Source of the DNA: Arthrobacter sp. C9C5 | GTDB lineage: Bacteria; Actinomycetota; Actinomycetes; Actinomycetales; Micrococcaceae | Length of the DNA stretch: 64,000 nucleotides | NCBI RefSeq assembly: GCF_013359735.1 | Contig: NZ_JABFMX010000002.1 | Span: forward strand, 116,261 to 180,260 | Reading direction: 5' to 3' | Shown here: positions 51,083 through 61,575 of the stretch, piece after piece | Numbering within the stretch: position 1 is the first letter of the stretch | Layout of the letters: every line of letters starts with the position of its first letter | The notes under the pieces: generated by a model | The model's database searches: none | The model's input: only the letters and a program-made list of their open reading frames with translations | Told to the model about the DNA's origin: nothing | Made by a program: the position numbers and the translations under genes

Positions 51083-52036
51083 CTATGCGTCCCGCCGCAA
51101 CTTCCGCGCGGCGTCGCGCGGCAGCCGCTTCGTCACGAGCCTGTAGAACAGCAGCACTGCCACCGCCGAGACCACTATCCCGACCAGGTTCAGGAGAAGC
51201 TGCAAGGCAGAGCCGGCGGCCTTCTGGTACTCACCCAGCACGAGGGAAACCGCGACAAAGCCGGCCGCGGGAACGGTGGTGACGGAGATGAACACACCGA
51301 TCAGAGCCGCGGAACGCCGGCTGATCACGGACAGCATGCCCGCGGTCCCTGCCAGCAGGGCGACAATCAGGGAATAGGGTCCAGGGTGGTAGATGAACTC
51401 CACGGCAGAACCGCGGTCCAGGGCGTCGGCGGGGAAGAGACCCAGCGGGACGGACAGCCACGCCGTGAAGGCCGCCGCCAGCATTGCGACCGGAAACCCG
51501 ACGCCGAGAGCCAGCGCCGCGCTGCGGCCGAGCCGCCACTGCCTGCGCACCAGCGCAACGGCCAACGCGGCGAGCGGGCCGAACTCGGGCCCCACCGCCA
51601 TGGCGCCTACGATCGCAATGGTGGAGTCGGTGACGATGCCAATGGCGGCCAGCTGGGTGGCGAGGACCAGGAACGCCAGATAGCTCCACGTCAGCCTGGA
51701 GTCCTCGCCGGTCTGCCGCGACACCTCATCCCAGATCATGGCATCCGCGCCTTCGCCGGGCGCCTCGTCGACCGCCTGGTCCGCGCGGTCCGACAGCACC
51801 AAATCGGGAGTGGTGACCGATATGGAACCCACGTCCTGGACGTTCAAAGCGTGCAGTTTTTCGATCAGGGCTTCAACGGATTCCCGTGCCATGAACACGA
51901 GAATGACGTCGCCCGGCGGAACCACCGCGGCCCCGGGGTGCAACGCCACCTCCGCGACGCCGAGCTCGCCGGAGCAGCACTCCACCACAGCTCCGGAGAG
52001 CTTCTCCGGGACACATATCCGCACCTGCACGATCAC
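51083..52036 (-). CDS. DUF389 family membrane protein
   Basis: A 317-residue protein of the DUF389/TIGR00341 type. A soluble N-terminal part of about 100 residues (VQVRICVPEKLSGAVVE...) precedes five or six membrane spans (VAIGIVTDSTIAIVGAMAVGPEFGPLAALAVAL, LSVISRRSAALIGVFISVTTVPAAGFVAVSL, LQLLLNLVGIVVSAVAVLLFYR). Function is unknown in the family. The GTG start is at 52036. It lies convergent with acyltransferase 1 and divergent from acyltransferase 2, an unexplained placement. Confidence 0.85.
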   Translation of the reverse strand: MIVQVRICVPEKLSGAVVECCSGELGVAEVALHPGAAVVPPGDVILVFMARESVEALIEKLHALNVQDVGSISVTTPDLVLSDRADQAVDEAPGEGADAMIWDEVSRQTGEDSRLTWSYLAFLVLATQLAAIGIVTDSTIAIVGAMAVGPEFGPLAALAVALVRRQWRLGRSAALALGVGFPVAMLAAAFTAWLSVPLGLFPADALDRGSAVEFIYHPGPYSLIVALLAGTAGMLSVISRRSAALIGVFISVTTVPAAGFVAVSLVLGEYQKAAGSALQLLLNLVGIVVSAVAVLLFYRLVTKRLPRDAARKLRRDA

Positions 52037-52181
52037 TCGCGGCCTCCTTCGACTCGTAACAGCCTAGCCTCGCCGGTCCGCCCTGCCCGGGGAATCCCCG
52101 GCGGAAGGGCCCCGGAAATTGGAAAAGAAAATTACGTTTCGGTAACATTGATGTTTTGGAAGCCAGCCCGAGGGACCCCAC

Positions 52182-54266
52182 GTGACTAACGAGCGAACCA
52201 TAGCCAGCCCGCAGCACGCGGCCGCGGGTTCTCCCGCGAGCCGGAAATCGGGCTACCGCCCGGAGGTGCAAGGCCTGCGCGCCCTCGCCGTTCTCATGGT
52301 GGTGACCTACCACGTGTGGCTGGGCCGGGTCTCCGGCGGCGTCGACATCTTCCTGCTCATCTCGGCGTTCCTGATGACCCTGAGCTTCGCCCGCAAGGTG
52401 GGGAGCGATAAGCCGCTCCGGCTGATCAGCCACTGGCTGCATCTGCTCAAGCGGCTGCTGCCCGCCGTCGTGGTGGTGGTCCTGGGCGTGCTGATCGGCA
52501 CCTGGGCCATCCTGCCGGCGAGCCGCTGGCCGGACATCCTCGACCAAGCCTGGGCGTCCCTGCTGTACCGGCAGAACTGGCTACTTGCCGACACCGCCGT
52601 GGACTACTACGCGCAGGACCACTCGGGAGCCAGCCCGCTGCAGCACTTCTGGTCGCTGTCCATCCAGGGGCAGGTCTTCCTGTTGTGGCCGCTCGTGTTC
52701 GCGGGCGCCGCCCTGCTGCGTCGCGCGCTCCTCCGCTGGACCGGGCTGGAGGAACGGCTGCTGAATTACCGCCTGATCCTGGCCCTCGCGTTCGGCGCCA
52801 TCTTCGCCACATCGCTGGCCTACTCGATCGAGCAGACCGCCAGCAACCAGGCCTACGCGTACTTCGACACCCGTGCACGGCTCTGGGAATTCGCTTTGGG
52901 CTCACTGCTGGCACTGGCGTTGCCGTACCTGAAACCGGGCAGGATCCTGCGCGTGGTGCTGGGCTGGGCGGGACTGGCCGCGATGCTCTCCTGCGGGCTG
53001 CTGCTGACCGTGGACCGTTCCTTCCCCGGATTCATCGCGCTGTGGCCGACGCTGGCTGCCGCCGCCATCATTGTGGCGGGGCAGAGCGGCAGCCGGTTCG
53101 GCGTGGACCGTTTCCTGACCTGGCGGCCGCTCGTCGCCCTCGGCGACAACTCCTACGCCCTCTACCTTTGGCACTGGCCGCTGCTGGTGCTGGCCCTCGC
53201 CGGAATGGGAATCAGCGCGCCGGACCTGTGGCAGGGGCTCGCGATTGTCGCCACCTCCGTGGTGCTGGCCGTGCTCACCACCCGCTTCGTCGAGAAGCCG
53301 CTGCGCGAGTGGCACTGGCCGCAGCGCCGCGCCTGGCGCACCGCCGTCGTCATCGCCGCCTGCGGGGCCGTGCTGGCCGGCCCGGTGACTTTGTGGCAGA
53401 GCCACATTGTGGCCGACGAAGCCGCGGCCGCGTCCCAGCCGAAGGAGCTGACGCCCGGCGCCGCCGCCCTGGCCCCGGAGAACGCCGGGAAGCCGACGCC
53501 GGACGCCAAGATCATCCCGGCACCGGCTGCCATGAAGAACGAATGGGCCGACATTGACGGGCTCTGCACCGACGGCAACGTGCCCAGCGACCCGCTCCTG
53601 CAGGGCTGCCTGCAGAACAGCCGGCCGGACACGGTCACCAAGAAAATCGTGGTGCTCGGCGACTCGCATGCGCAGCAGTACATGGCCGCGCTGGGACCCA
53701 TCGCCAAGAGCCACGGCTGGGAAGTCGTCACCCTGCTCAAGGGAAACTGCCGCTTCGGGGGAGACTCGCCCGAGCGCGACGCCGACTGCAACGCCTTCAA
53801 CAAGGCCAGCTCCGACTACGTCCTGACGCACAAGCCCGACGCCGTCTTCACGGTCGCCTCGCTGACGCACAAGGAGGCGCCGTTCGAAACCGAGGTGCCG
53901 CAGTACCTGAAGGGGATCAAGCCCTTCACCGACGCCGGCATCGAGGTTGTCGGCATCCGCGACAACCCGCGGTTCACCACCAACATGCCCGAATGCGTCC
54001 AGAAAAAGGGCCCCGACGCCGCCGAGTGCAACGTCCCGCTGCAGGAATCCCTGGCGGCGTCCTCACCGCTGGACGACTACCGCGGCAAGGTCGCCCGCCT
54101 GCACCTGATGGACATGAGCGACTTCATCTGCGCCGACGGGACCTGCCCCGCCGTCGTCGGGAACGTGTACGTCTACAAGGACGACAACCACCTGACCAAG
54201 ACCTACGTCCAAAGCATGATCCCGATGTTCGAAAAGCGGCTGCTCGCCGCCACCGGCTGGAAGTGA
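52182..54266 (+). CDS. Membrane acyltransferase (OafA/YrhL type) with SGNH domain, paralogue 2
   Basis: A 694-residue protein closely similar to the one at 48997-51060. The N-terminal block is YRPEVQGLRALAVLMVVTYHVWLGRVSGGVD, then FVEKPLREWHW. The C-terminal domain has VLGDSHAQQYM and DDNHLTKTY. The GTG start is at 52182. Membrane acetyl transfer plus a periplasmic SGNH domain is the two-module design of polysaccharide O-acetyltransferases. The two copies may target different sugars or positions. The similarity runs over the whole length, so they are paralogues from a duplication. Confidence 0.9.
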   Translation: MTNERTIASPQHAAAGSPASRKSGYRPEVQGLRALAVLMVVTYHVWLGRVSGGVDIFLLISAFLMTLSFARKVGSDKPLRLISHWLHLLKRLLPAVVVVVLGVLIGTWAILPASRWPDILDQAWASLLYRQNWLLADTAVDYYAQDHSGASPLQHFWSLSIQGQVFLLWPLVFAGAALLRRALLRWTGLEERLLNYRLILALAFGAIFATSLAYSIEQTASNQAYAYFDTRARLWEFALGSLLALALPYLKPGRILRVVLGWAGLAAMLSCGLLLTVDRSFPGFIALWPTLAAAAIIVAGQSGSRFGVDRFLTWRPLVALGDNSYALYLWHWPLLVLALAGMGISAPDLWQGLAIVATSVVLAVLTTRFVEKPLREWHWPQRRAWRTAVVIAACGAVLAGPVTLWQSHIVADEAAAASQPKELTPGAAALAPENAGKPTPDAKIIPAPAAMKNEWADIDGLCTDGNVPSDPLLQGCLQNSRPDTVTKKIVVLGDSHAQQYMAALGPIAKSHGWEVVTLLKGNCRFGGDSPERDADCNAFNKASSDYVLTHKPDAVFTVASLTHKEAPFETEVPQYLKGIKPFTDAGIEVVGIRDNPRFTTNMPECVQKKGPDAAECNVPLQESLAASSPLDDYRGKVARLHLMDMSDFICADGTCPAVVGNVYVYKDDNHLTKTYVQSMIPMFEKRLLAATGWK

Positions 54267-54296
54267 CGCATCCGGTGCCGCCCGCCGGATGCCGTC
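54265..54296 (+). terminator. Possible hairpin after acyltransferase 2
   Basis: GCATCCGG (54268-54275) and CCGGATGC (54285-54292) form an 8-bp stem that extends with one bulge. No T tract follows. Confidence 0.45.
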
Positions 54297-54417
54297 GCTC
54301 ACATTCGCGCCCCGGAATATGGGGATCGCCGCCAAGGTTCTAGTATTTACACAACACTTCTGCACAGGCCATGCCCGTAATGACGGGCTGGTCATCTGCT
54401 GCAACCCCTACCCGTGA

Positions 54418-55959
<1,542 letters not shown>

Positions 55960-55969
55960 TCCCCGGCGC

Positions 55970-56085
55970 CTCCCTAACCTTGCTTCGCTGCGGTCAGGGA
56001 ACCCGGGCGCCGTGGGCCCACCCACCGCCTCCCTAACCTTGCAAGCTCGGTCAGGGAACCCGGCGGGCGTGGCCCCACCCGGCAA
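55970..56085. repeat. Tandem hairpin repeat after guaB
   Basis: Two copies of CGCCTCCCTAACCTTGC, a short loop, and GGTCAGGGAACCCG lie head to tail in the 200-nt spacer. TCCCTAACC pairs imperfectly with GGTCAGGGA in each copy. They may terminate guaB or be a dispersed repeat family. They are different in sequence from loci A-C. Confidence 0.7.
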
Positions 56086-56159
56086 ACGTGAGGGGCCACG
56101 GGATTCGTCCCGTGGTCCTTTCGCGTTCCTTCGCCGCCGCCCGCAACTAGGCTGGAGCC

Positions 56160-58001
56160 ATGTCCGAACTCCTGCCCGCGCGTGAGCCGAAGCGCAAACT
56201 GGCGCTGCGCCCGTACGCCCGGGCCGTGGCGCAGGTGCTGCGGGTCAGTTTCCGCGCCTCGCCCGCCGCCGTCGTGATGAAAGTCGTGGGCTCGCTGGTC
56301 TCGGCGCTGCTGCCCCTGGTCACCACCTACTACGCCGCGCTGACCACGACGGCGCTGGCGGCCGCCTATGCGGGAAACGCGGCGGCCGGGCAGCAGGCCA
56401 TCGTCTACGTCATCATCACCGCGGCGCTTGGCCTCTTCTGGGGGGCGTTCAGCAGCGTGGACCGCTACATCCAGCAGCTGATGAGCTTCCGGGTCGGCGC
56501 GATCGTCGGGGACCTGATGCACGAGCGGTTCCTCGCCCTCGACTTCTGGCGCTATGACGACAAGGAGACGGTGGACCTGTACGACCGGGCCAAGCGCTTC
56601 TCCGATTCCTACGCCCGGGTCCTGGACCGGATCGCCGCGATCTTCACCCAGCTGGTCTCGGTGGTCCTGGCGATCGGCGCGCTGCTGCTGGTCAGCTGGT
56701 GGATCGCGGTGATCGTTCTGGTCGCGATCGTGCCCAGCGTCTACCTGCAGTTCAAACTGTCCCGGGAACAGATCGCGCACTGGAACACCCAGGTCGATTC
56801 ACGCCGGCAGCGCCGGATGATCGAGACCAACCTGCTGCGCCCGCAGCACATCGCCGAGATGCGGCTCTACGGGATCGTCGGCTACCTGATGGGGCTCCGC
56901 TCCCGGCTCCGGGATGCGGATGAGAAGCGCCGGCTCGACTTCCAGAAGCGCTACATCCCCAAACAGCTCGCCGCCGACGCCCTGCAATACGGCGCGGAGG
57001 TGGTCTCGCTGATCTGGGTGGTGGGCCAGATCATCGCCCGGGCCCAGCCGGTGGGGCAGTTCCTCTACGTCCAGCAGATCGTCAGCCGCGCCCTGTCCAC
57101 CGCCAACAGCCTCGTCTCCTCGCTCAGTTCCATCGACGAGGACCTCGCCAACCTCAAGGACTACGAGCTGTTCATGGCGTTGCCCGTGCACTCCGACCAT
57201 GCCCCGCCCCTCCTCCAGGCGCCCCGGACCGTGGAGCTGCGGGACATCCGGTTCACCTACACGGGCAGCGAACTGGAGGTCATCAAAGGGATCTCGTTGA
57301 CCATCCGGCAGGGCCAGCACATTGCGGTCGTGGGGGAGAACGGCGCCGGCAAGTCCACCCTGATCCGGATCCTCGCCGGGCTCTACCGCCCGGATTCGGG
57401 CCAGGTACTGCTCGACGGCGTGGACCTCGCTGCCGTCGACGTGAAGTCGTGGCACCGCCACCTGGCGGTGCTCAGCCAGGAGTTCCTCAAGTACGAGTTC
57501 GCCACCGCCGCGGAGAACATTTTCTTCGGCGACGTCGATGCGCCGCGTGACGACGACCGGATCCGCCGGGCCGCGTCGGACGCGGAGGCCCTCGAGTTCA
57601 TCAACAAACTGCCCAACGGGCTGGACAACCACGTCAGCAACTGGATGGAGGACCCGCGCGGGAGGAAGGGCAGCGGCCTGTCCGGCGGGCAGTGGCAGCG
57701 ACTGGCGATGGCCCGGAACTTCTACCGGGACGCGTCCTTCATGGTGATGGACGAACCGACGTCGGCAATCGACGCCCTGGCCGAGCACCGGATCTTCACC
57801 CGGCTCTTCGCCGACCGCAGCAGCACGATCATCGCCATCAGCCACCGGCTCGCGACGATCGAGAAGGCGGACATTGTCTACATGCTCGAGGACGGCCGGA
57901 TCGTGGAGCAGGGCACGCACAAGGAACTGGTGGCACTGCGGGGCCGCTATTTCCGGATGTTCGAATCGCAGCTCGCCGTCGACGAGGCCGAGGGGGTCTG
58001 A
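56160..58001 (+). CDS. ABC exporter, fused membrane and ATPase domains
   Basis: A 613-residue half-transporter. Six membrane helices lie in residues 40-330. The ATPase domain has Walker A GENGAGKST with K398, the signature LSGGQWQRLAMAR, Walker B FMVMDEPTSAID and the switch HRLATIEKA. It probably exports a peptide, lipid or drug-like substrate, as a homodimer because no partner gene is adjacent. The ATG at 56160 lies 6 nt after TAGGCT. It is convergent with the protease gene across a repeat-bearing spacer. Confidence 0.88.
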   Translation: MSELLPAREPKRKLALRPYARAVAQVLRVSFRASPAAVVMKVVGSLVSALLPLVTTYYAALTTTALAAAYAGNAAAGQQAIVYVIITAALGLFWGAFSSVDRYIQQLMSFRVGAIVGDLMHERFLALDFWRYDDKETVDLYDRAKRFSDSYARVLDRIAAIFTQLVSVVLAIGALLLVSWWIAVIVLVAIVPSVYLQFKLSREQIAHWNTQVDSRRQRRMIETNLLRPQHIAEMRLYGIVGYLMGLRSRLRDADEKRRLDFQKRYIPKQLAADALQYGAEVVSLIWVVGQIIARAQPVGQFLYVQQIVSRALSTANSLVSSLSSIDEDLANLKDYELFMALPVHSDHAPPLLQAPRTVELRDIRFTYTGSELEVIKGISLTIRQGQHIAVVGENGAGKSTLIRILAGLYRPDSGQVLLDGVDLAAVDVKSWHRHLAVLSQEFLKYEFATAAENIFFGDVDAPRDDDRIRRAASDAEALEFINKLPNGLDNHVSNWMEDPRGRKGSGLSGGQWQRLAMARNFYRDASFMVMDEPTSAIDALAEHRIFTRLFADRSSTIIAISHRLATIEKADIVYMLEDGRIVEQGTHKELVALRGRYFRMFESQLAVDEAEGV

Positions 58002-58033
58002 GCCGCGGCACTGGGCCCGGCGGGGTGGCCGCC

Positions 58034-58148
58034 GACCGGACATGCCCTCCGCAGGCCGCGTCCGGTGGACATCATGCCGTTCTGCCCACTCCCGGGCACG
58101 AACAATGGGCATGTCCTCCCGGGGAGGGAGGGCATGCCCATTCCTTGC
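58034..58148. repeat. Compound palindrome, locus C (decayed)
   Basis: GGACATGCCC near 58038 and GGGCATGTCC near 58107 form the outer pair; the central palindrome is degenerate. At 58133-58148 the complement of GCAAGGAATGGGCATG occurs, an exact 16-nt match to 36222-36237 of locus A in inverted orientation. It lies between the convergent ABC exporter and protease genes. Confidence 0.75.
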
Positions 58149-58161
58149 GGCGGACCAGGGA

Positions 58162-60063
58162 CTACGAGGTGGTCACCGAGGTGTCGTCAAGGTAGAAGTA
58201 CGTTGCCAGGGAGGAATCTTCCGCGCCGAGGAACCGCAGGGTGACGGTCTTGCCCTTGAACGAGGACAGGTCCAGCGTCTTCAGGACATAGCCGGTGGAC
58301 TTGTTCAGGTTGGAGTAGGTGGCCAGCGTCGTGGTCACGCCGCCGCTGATGGCCTGGACCTTCAGGGTGTCGTACGCGGTGCTGGTGGTGGTCTCATCCG
58401 AGAGCGTCTTGAGGTAGAAGGACAGCGACGAGCCGGTGACCGAGGAGGGGATGGAGATGGTCTGGTCCAGCGTGTACGACGTCGACTTGCCCCAGCCGTT
58501 CAGCCCCGCGAAGCCGCTGCCGCTGCGGGCGGCCGTGCCGGTCTCGAAGGTGTCCGACTGGTTGGAGGTCCAGGACGCCGAGCCGCTTTCAAAGCCGGGG
58601 TTCAGGAGCAGGTTGCCCGACGGCGGCGGGGTGCTTCCGCCGAGCAGGCCCATCGTCGCCGTGGCGTCGGAGAGGCCGGCGCCGCAGCCCTTGGTGCAGC
58701 CGCCAGGCATGGCCCGGGTGCCCTGCCGGAGCGTGGACTCGACCTGGGCGGGGGTGAGGGCAGGCGACTTGGACTTCATCAGGGCGACGAGCCCGGCGAC
58801 GTGCGGGGTCGCCATCGACGTGCCCTGGTAGCTGGCGTAGCCGGCCGCACCCGGCGTCGTGGTTCCGGTGTTGAGCGTGGAGAGGATGCCTCCGCCGCTG
58901 ACGCTGGTGTCGCCGCCCGGGGCGGTGAGGTCAACGGTGGCGCCGTAGTTGGAGTAGTAGGAGAGGGCGCCGCTCGGGTTGCTGGCGGCCACGGTCACCA
59001 CCGAGTTGCAGTTGGCCGGACGGAAGCCGGAAGCGTCCTGGTTGCTGTTGCCGGCAGCCACCACCACGGTCGTGCCCCGCGACACGGCGGAGTCGATGGC
59101 GGCCTGGTAGGTGGTGCCGCAGGCGCCGGATCCGCCCAGGCTCATGTTGATGACCTTGGCCGGATTGGCGTTGGCGGGGATCCCGGAGACTGTGCCGCCG
59201 GAGGCCCAGATGATGGCGTCCGCGATGTCGGAGAGGGAGCCTCCGCACTTGGCGAGGACCCGGACCGGCAGGACCTTGGCGTTGGGCGCGACTCCGGCCA
59301 CGCCGGTGGAGTTGCCCGTCACCGCGGCGATGGTGCCGGAGACGTGCGTCCCGTGCCAGGAGGAGTTGCCGGCGGTGGTCTGCCCGCACTCTCCGGCGGC
59401 GTACCAGTCACCCTGGTCCTGGGCGTTGGAGTCGCGGCCGTTGCCGTCGCGTGCCGCGGTGGCGTCGGAGACGAAGTCATAGCCCGGCAGCACGTTGGCG
59501 TCCAGGTCCGGGTGTGCGGTGATGCCCGTGTCGATCACGGCAACGGTGGACCCCGACCCGGTGGAGACATCCCAGGCACCGGGGATCCGCATGCCGTTGG
59601 CGCCGGTGAAGTCCCATTGCTCCCCGTAGCGGGTGTCGTTCGGCGTCAGGACCGCCGTCATGCGGGCGTCGGGTTCGACGGCGTTGACGGCACCGGAAGC
59701 GACGATCGAGTCCATGAAGTCCGTGGCGGCCTGGTCGGACAGGGGTTTGTCGGAGGCGATCAGGGTTGCTCCGGTGGCCAGGGCGCGCAGCTCCCGCACG
59801 GTCACCCCCTGCTCCTTCGCGGCCTTGCCCCAGGCGTTTGCGCGGCCGTTGGGGGTGCCGTTGCCCGGGGTTTTCTTGAAGCTGACGATGAACTGCGTGT
59901 AGGCCTCACCGGCGTTGACGTCCGGTGCGGGGACATTTTCGGTGGCGACCGGTCCGATGCCGGGGGCGGCGAGCACGGGGGTGACGGCGAGGGTCATGGT
60001 TCCGACGACGGCGGCCAGCGACAGGGCCAGGACGCGGGACTTCCTGAGTGATGCACTTCCCAT
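58162..60063 (-). CDS. Secreted subtilisin-like serine protease (S8) with C-terminal beta domain
   Basis: A 633-residue exported protease. The signal peptide is about residues 1-32 (ends LAVTPVLAA). A propeptide of about 110 residues with the inhibitor-I9 pattern follows. The catalytic triad is visible: Asp178 (VAVIDTGI), His237 (HGTHVSGT), Ser416 (GTSMATPHVAG), with the oxyanion Asn339 (AAGNSNQ). The C-terminal 130 residues (NLLLNPGFESG onwards) form a beta domain of the kind seen on secreted proteases or carbohydrate-binding modules. It is probably a general extracellular protease. Confidence 0.93.
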   Translation of the reverse strand: MGSASLRKSRVLALSLAAVVGTMTLAVTPVLAAPGIGPVATENVPAPDVNAGEAYTQFIVSFKKTPGNGTPNGRANAWGKAAKEQGVTVRELRALATGATLIASDKPLSDQAATDFMDSIVASGAVNAVEPDARMTAVLTPNDTRYGEQWDFTGANGMRIPGAWDVSTGSGSTVAVIDTGITAHPDLDANVLPGYDFVSDATAARDGNGRDSNAQDQGDWYAAGECGQTTAGNSSWHGTHVSGTIAAVTGNSTGVAGVAPNAKVLPVRVLAKCGGSLSDIADAIIWASGGTVSGIPANANPAKVINMSLGGSGACGTTYQAAIDSAVSRGTTVVVAAGNSNQDASGFRPANCNSVVTVAASNPSGALSYYSNYGATVDLTAPGGDTSVSGGGILSTLNTGTTTPGAAGYASYQGTSMATPHVAGLVALMKSKSPALTPAQVESTLRQGTRAMPGGCTKGCGAGLSDATATMGLLGGSTPPPSGNLLLNPGFESGSASWTSNQSDTFETGTAARSGSGFAGLNGWGKSTSYTLDQTISIPSSVTGSSLSFYLKTLSDETTTSTAYDTLKVQAISGGVTTTLATYSNLNKSTGYVLKTLDLSSFKGKTVTLRFLGAEDSSLATYFYLDDTSVTTS

Positions 60064-60334
60064 GGGTTCTGCTTTCTTTAACCGGGCATCGCGGAATGCC
60101 CGGAACTGGGTGGGGAGGCCCCCGGCGAAATCCCCGGCAGGCCGAAAGCAAACGTAAGGGCATTTTCAGGTTTTGTAAACTATTGACAGAATGCGTCAAG
60201 TCAGTGTGAACTATCGATTAAATTGGGGGTGTGGATCGCGGTTCCGCCGGCCTGGCGGCGCCGCCGCAGAGCCCCCGCAGGGCCACCCGCGGCCCGGCAG
60301 GCGCGGCCAATGCCGGGTCCCCGGCGCGGTCAAG

Positions 60335-60346
60335 TAAAGTGGGGAC
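60335..60346 (+). promoter_or_regulatory. Leaderless-type -10 box for guaB3
   Basis: TAAAGT at 60335-60340 ends 6 nt before the GTG start at 60347. Confidence 0.55.
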
Positions 60347-61483
60347 GTGACTTACGAGATTGAGATTGGCCGTGGCAAGCGTGGGCGTCGTGCCTACTCC
60401 CTGGACGACATTGCGATCGTCCCCAACCGACGTACGCGCGATCCCAAAGACGTCTCCGTCTCCTGGCAGATCGATGCCTACAAGTTCGATATGCCCGTCA
60501 TTGCCGCGCCGATGGATTCCGCGATGTCCCCGGAAACCGTCATCGCGCTGGGCCGCCTCGGCGGCCTCGGCGTCCTCGACCTGGAAGGCCTCTGGACCCG
60601 TTACGAGGACCCGCAGCCGGTCCTGGACCAGATTGCCGCCCTCGAAAACGAGACCAGCAGCCCGGCCGCCACACGCCGGATGCAGGATCTCTACCAGGCC
60701 CCGATCCAGCCCGAACTGATCACCTCGCGGCTGGCCGAAATCCGAGCCGCCGGGGTGACCGTGGCCGGCTCCCTGACGCCGCAGCGCACCCAGGAGCACT
60801 ACAAGACCGTCGTGGCCGCAGGCGTTGACATCTTCGTCATCCGCGGCACCACCGTCTCGGCCGAGCACGTCTCCAAGGACCACGAGCCGCTGAACCTCAA
60901 GCAGTTCATCTACGAACTCGACGTCCCCGTGATCGTCGGCGGGGCGGCCGGCTACACCCCGGCCCTGCACCTCATGCGCACCGGCGCCGCCGGCGTGCTG
61001 GTCGGCTTCGGCGGGGGAGCGACCAGCACCACCCGCCGCGCCCTGGGCATCCACTCGCCGATGGCCTCCGCCATCTCCGACGTCGCGGCCGCCCGCCGGG
61101 ACTACATGGATGAATCCGGCGGCCGCTACGTGCACGTGATCGCCGACGGCGGCATGGGCACCTCGGGCGACATCGTCAAGGCCATCGCCATGGGCGCCGA
61201 CGCGGTCATGCTCGGCAGCGCCCTGGCCCGCGCCGAAGAGGCCCCCGGCAAGGGCTGGCACTGGGGCCAGGAAGCCCACCACCTCGAACTACCCCGCGGC
61301 GACCGGGCCAATGTCGGCACCGTCGGACCGCTCGAGGAGGTCTTGTTCGGCCCGGGCCACCACACCAACGGGACCTCGAACCTGATCGGCGCGCTGCGCC
61401 GCTCGATGGCGACCACCGGCTACTCGGACCTGAAGGAATTCCAGCGCGTCGACGTCGTCGTCTCGCCGTACGCCGGAAACTGA
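60347..61483 (+). CDS. guaB3: GuaB3-family IMP dehydrogenase-related protein
   Basis: A 378-residue IMPDH-fold protein without CBS domains. It begins YEIEIGRGKRGRRAYSLDDIAIVPNRRTRDPKDV, typical of GuaB3. The IMPDH catalytic-loop Cys is replaced: the loop reads VGFGGGATSTTRRALG. IADGGMGTSGDIVKAIAMGADAVMLGSAL holds the nucleotide-binding part. GuaB3 occurs in actinobacteria and cyanobacteria beside guaB; its reaction is not settled by sequence. The GTG start has a TAAAGT box 6 nt upstream, so it is probably leaderless. Confidence 0.93.
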   Translation: MTYEIEIGRGKRGRRAYSLDDIAIVPNRRTRDPKDVSVSWQIDAYKFDMPVIAAPMDSAMSPETVIALGRLGGLGVLDLEGLWTRYEDPQPVLDQIAALENETSSPAATRRMQDLYQAPIQPELITSRLAEIRAAGVTVAGSLTPQRTQEHYKTVVAAGVDIFVIRGTTVSAEHVSKDHEPLNLKQFIYELDVPVIVGGAAGYTPALHLMRTGAAGVLVGFGGGATSTTRRALGIHSPMASAISDVAAARRDYMDESGGRYVHVIADGGMGTSGDIVKAIAMGADAVMLGSALARAEEAPGKGWHWGQEAHHLELPRGDRANVGTVGPLEEVLFGPGHHTNGTSNLIGALRRSMATTGYSDLKEFQRVDVVVSPYAGN

Positions 61484-61575
61484 GCCCGGCGCCGGCGGGG
61501 CCAAGGCCCTGCCCATCCGAAGAACTTGGAAGTAGTGTGGTGCACTACGAGGTTTGATCCGGATGGAGGCGTGAG

